Source: Beroe ovata
Lineage: Eukaryota; Ctenophora; Nuda; Beroida; Beroidae
Assembly (NCBI GenBank): GCA_946803715.1
Contig: CAMPET010000001.1
Coordinates: forward strand, 489,952-553,951
Reading direction: 5' to 3'
Length of the DNA: 64,000 nucleotides
The translations under genes and the position numbers were made by a program. The notes beneath the pieces are model-generated. The model was not told the DNA's origin, did no database searches, and saw only the letters and a program-made list of their open reading frames with translations. This document shows, piece by piece, positions 63,601-64,000 of this stretch. Position 1 is the first letter of the stretch, and each line of letters starts with the position of its first letter.

Positions 63601-63972
63601 CAACAACGCATGCAACAAAAGAGTCAATAATTGTGAAATACCTGAGTAAATACCACAAAAATGTGTGTCCATAAGAAATGAGACATTCCTAAGTGTATTT
63701 GTCTACACACAATACAATGTGTGTGTCTTGAGGCAACGTTTCGATACACGGAAGATCGCTTTTGAAATTATCAAATTCCCAATCTTTCCAAATGGGATGA
63801 AATATCGTCGGCGCGGTGTTTTTTTTTTGAAAAAAGGAGGTAACTGCAAATCATACTTGCCACGTTGGCTGAGAAGAGAATATCAAAACAAAAGCTGGGC
63901 AAGGATGCGGCCTTGATTGGTAACTTCTTCTTGTATGCTATGTTAATAATGAAATCATCTTATGCAAATATC

Positions 63973-64000
63973 CAGGTGTGTGTGTGTGTGTGTGTGTGTG
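63973..64000 (+). repeat. (GT)n microsatellite at the window edge
   Basis: The window ends inside a GT repeat. Confidence 0.97.

Larger units (their letters stand above)
60558..64000. other. Region upstream of MICAL, no gene recognised
   Basis: Expected to contain the MICAL promoter and any 5' UTR exon, but no core promoter element can be assigned with confidence. CA/GT repeats lie at 61490-61564, 62559-62632 and 63338-63600. Confidence 0.5.

Noticed and set aside
1-64000. tRNA, rRNA, CRISPR array or bacterial-type operon
   Set aside because: I saw no tRNA-like box A/B pair, no rRNA block and no regularly spaced direct repeats. Introns and domain content are those of an animal genome.

Overview
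This window looks like nuclear DNA from an invertebrate animal. It is AT-rich, full of CA/GT microsatellites and two N gaps, and its genes are split by many GT-AG introns. The clearest gene is MICAL, a family known from animals. I cannot place the species more closely. Three multi-exon protein genes can be reconstructed from sequence alone, with every splice phase closing, and together they fill roughly the right-hand 60% of the window.

Layout. (1) 1-26.5 kb is AT-rich and mostly non-coding. It holds five weak candidate 5' exons on the + strand (3410, 7051, 11706, 12594, 21090), each an ATG reading frame that runs in phase 0 into a splice donor. It also holds a GC-rich triple-hairpin island at 18.74-18.84 kb and many simple repeats. 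(2) 26.5-29.2 kb (+) is a two-pore-domain (K2P) potassium channel: 9 coding exons, 393 aa, pore signatures TIGYG and TVGLGD. (3) 29.2-31.5 kb is the convergent intergenic region. (4) 31.5-43.0 kb (-) is a 15-exon gene for a 689-aa Glu/Ala/Pro-rich protein. Acidic spacers alternate with short Lys/Phe-rich segments that resemble MARCKS or gravin effector domains. Twelve of its 14 introns are phase 0, so most exons are skippable in frame, and exon 2 ends in a triplicated 24-bp splice-donor unit. (5) 43.0-50.6 kb is intergenic, with a roughly 0.85-kb tandem duplication at 47.66-49.49 kb, microsatellites and small inverted repeats. (6) 50.6-60.6 kb (-) is a complete MICAL gene: 20 coding exons, 1727 aa, in the order FAD monooxygenase, CH, long Lys/Ser/Pro linker, LIM, bMERB coiled coil. 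(7) 60.6-64 kb is upstream DNA rich in CA repeats, with no gene seen.

Functional theme (inference). MICAL oxidises actin and responds to Rab and semaphorin/plexin signals. The acidic/basic protein has features of a membrane- and calmodulin-binding cortical protein. The K2P channel sets resting potential. Nothing shows that the three act together; this is ordinary animal gene order and not an operon.

Limits. Exon joins were made by eye from splice consensus, phase and family similarity. UTRs, promoters and alternative isoforms are not visible. Runs of N at 25163-25323 and 37052-37136, and single Ns at 3581, 18743, 30482, 45621, 48534 and 63550, mark uncertain assembly.
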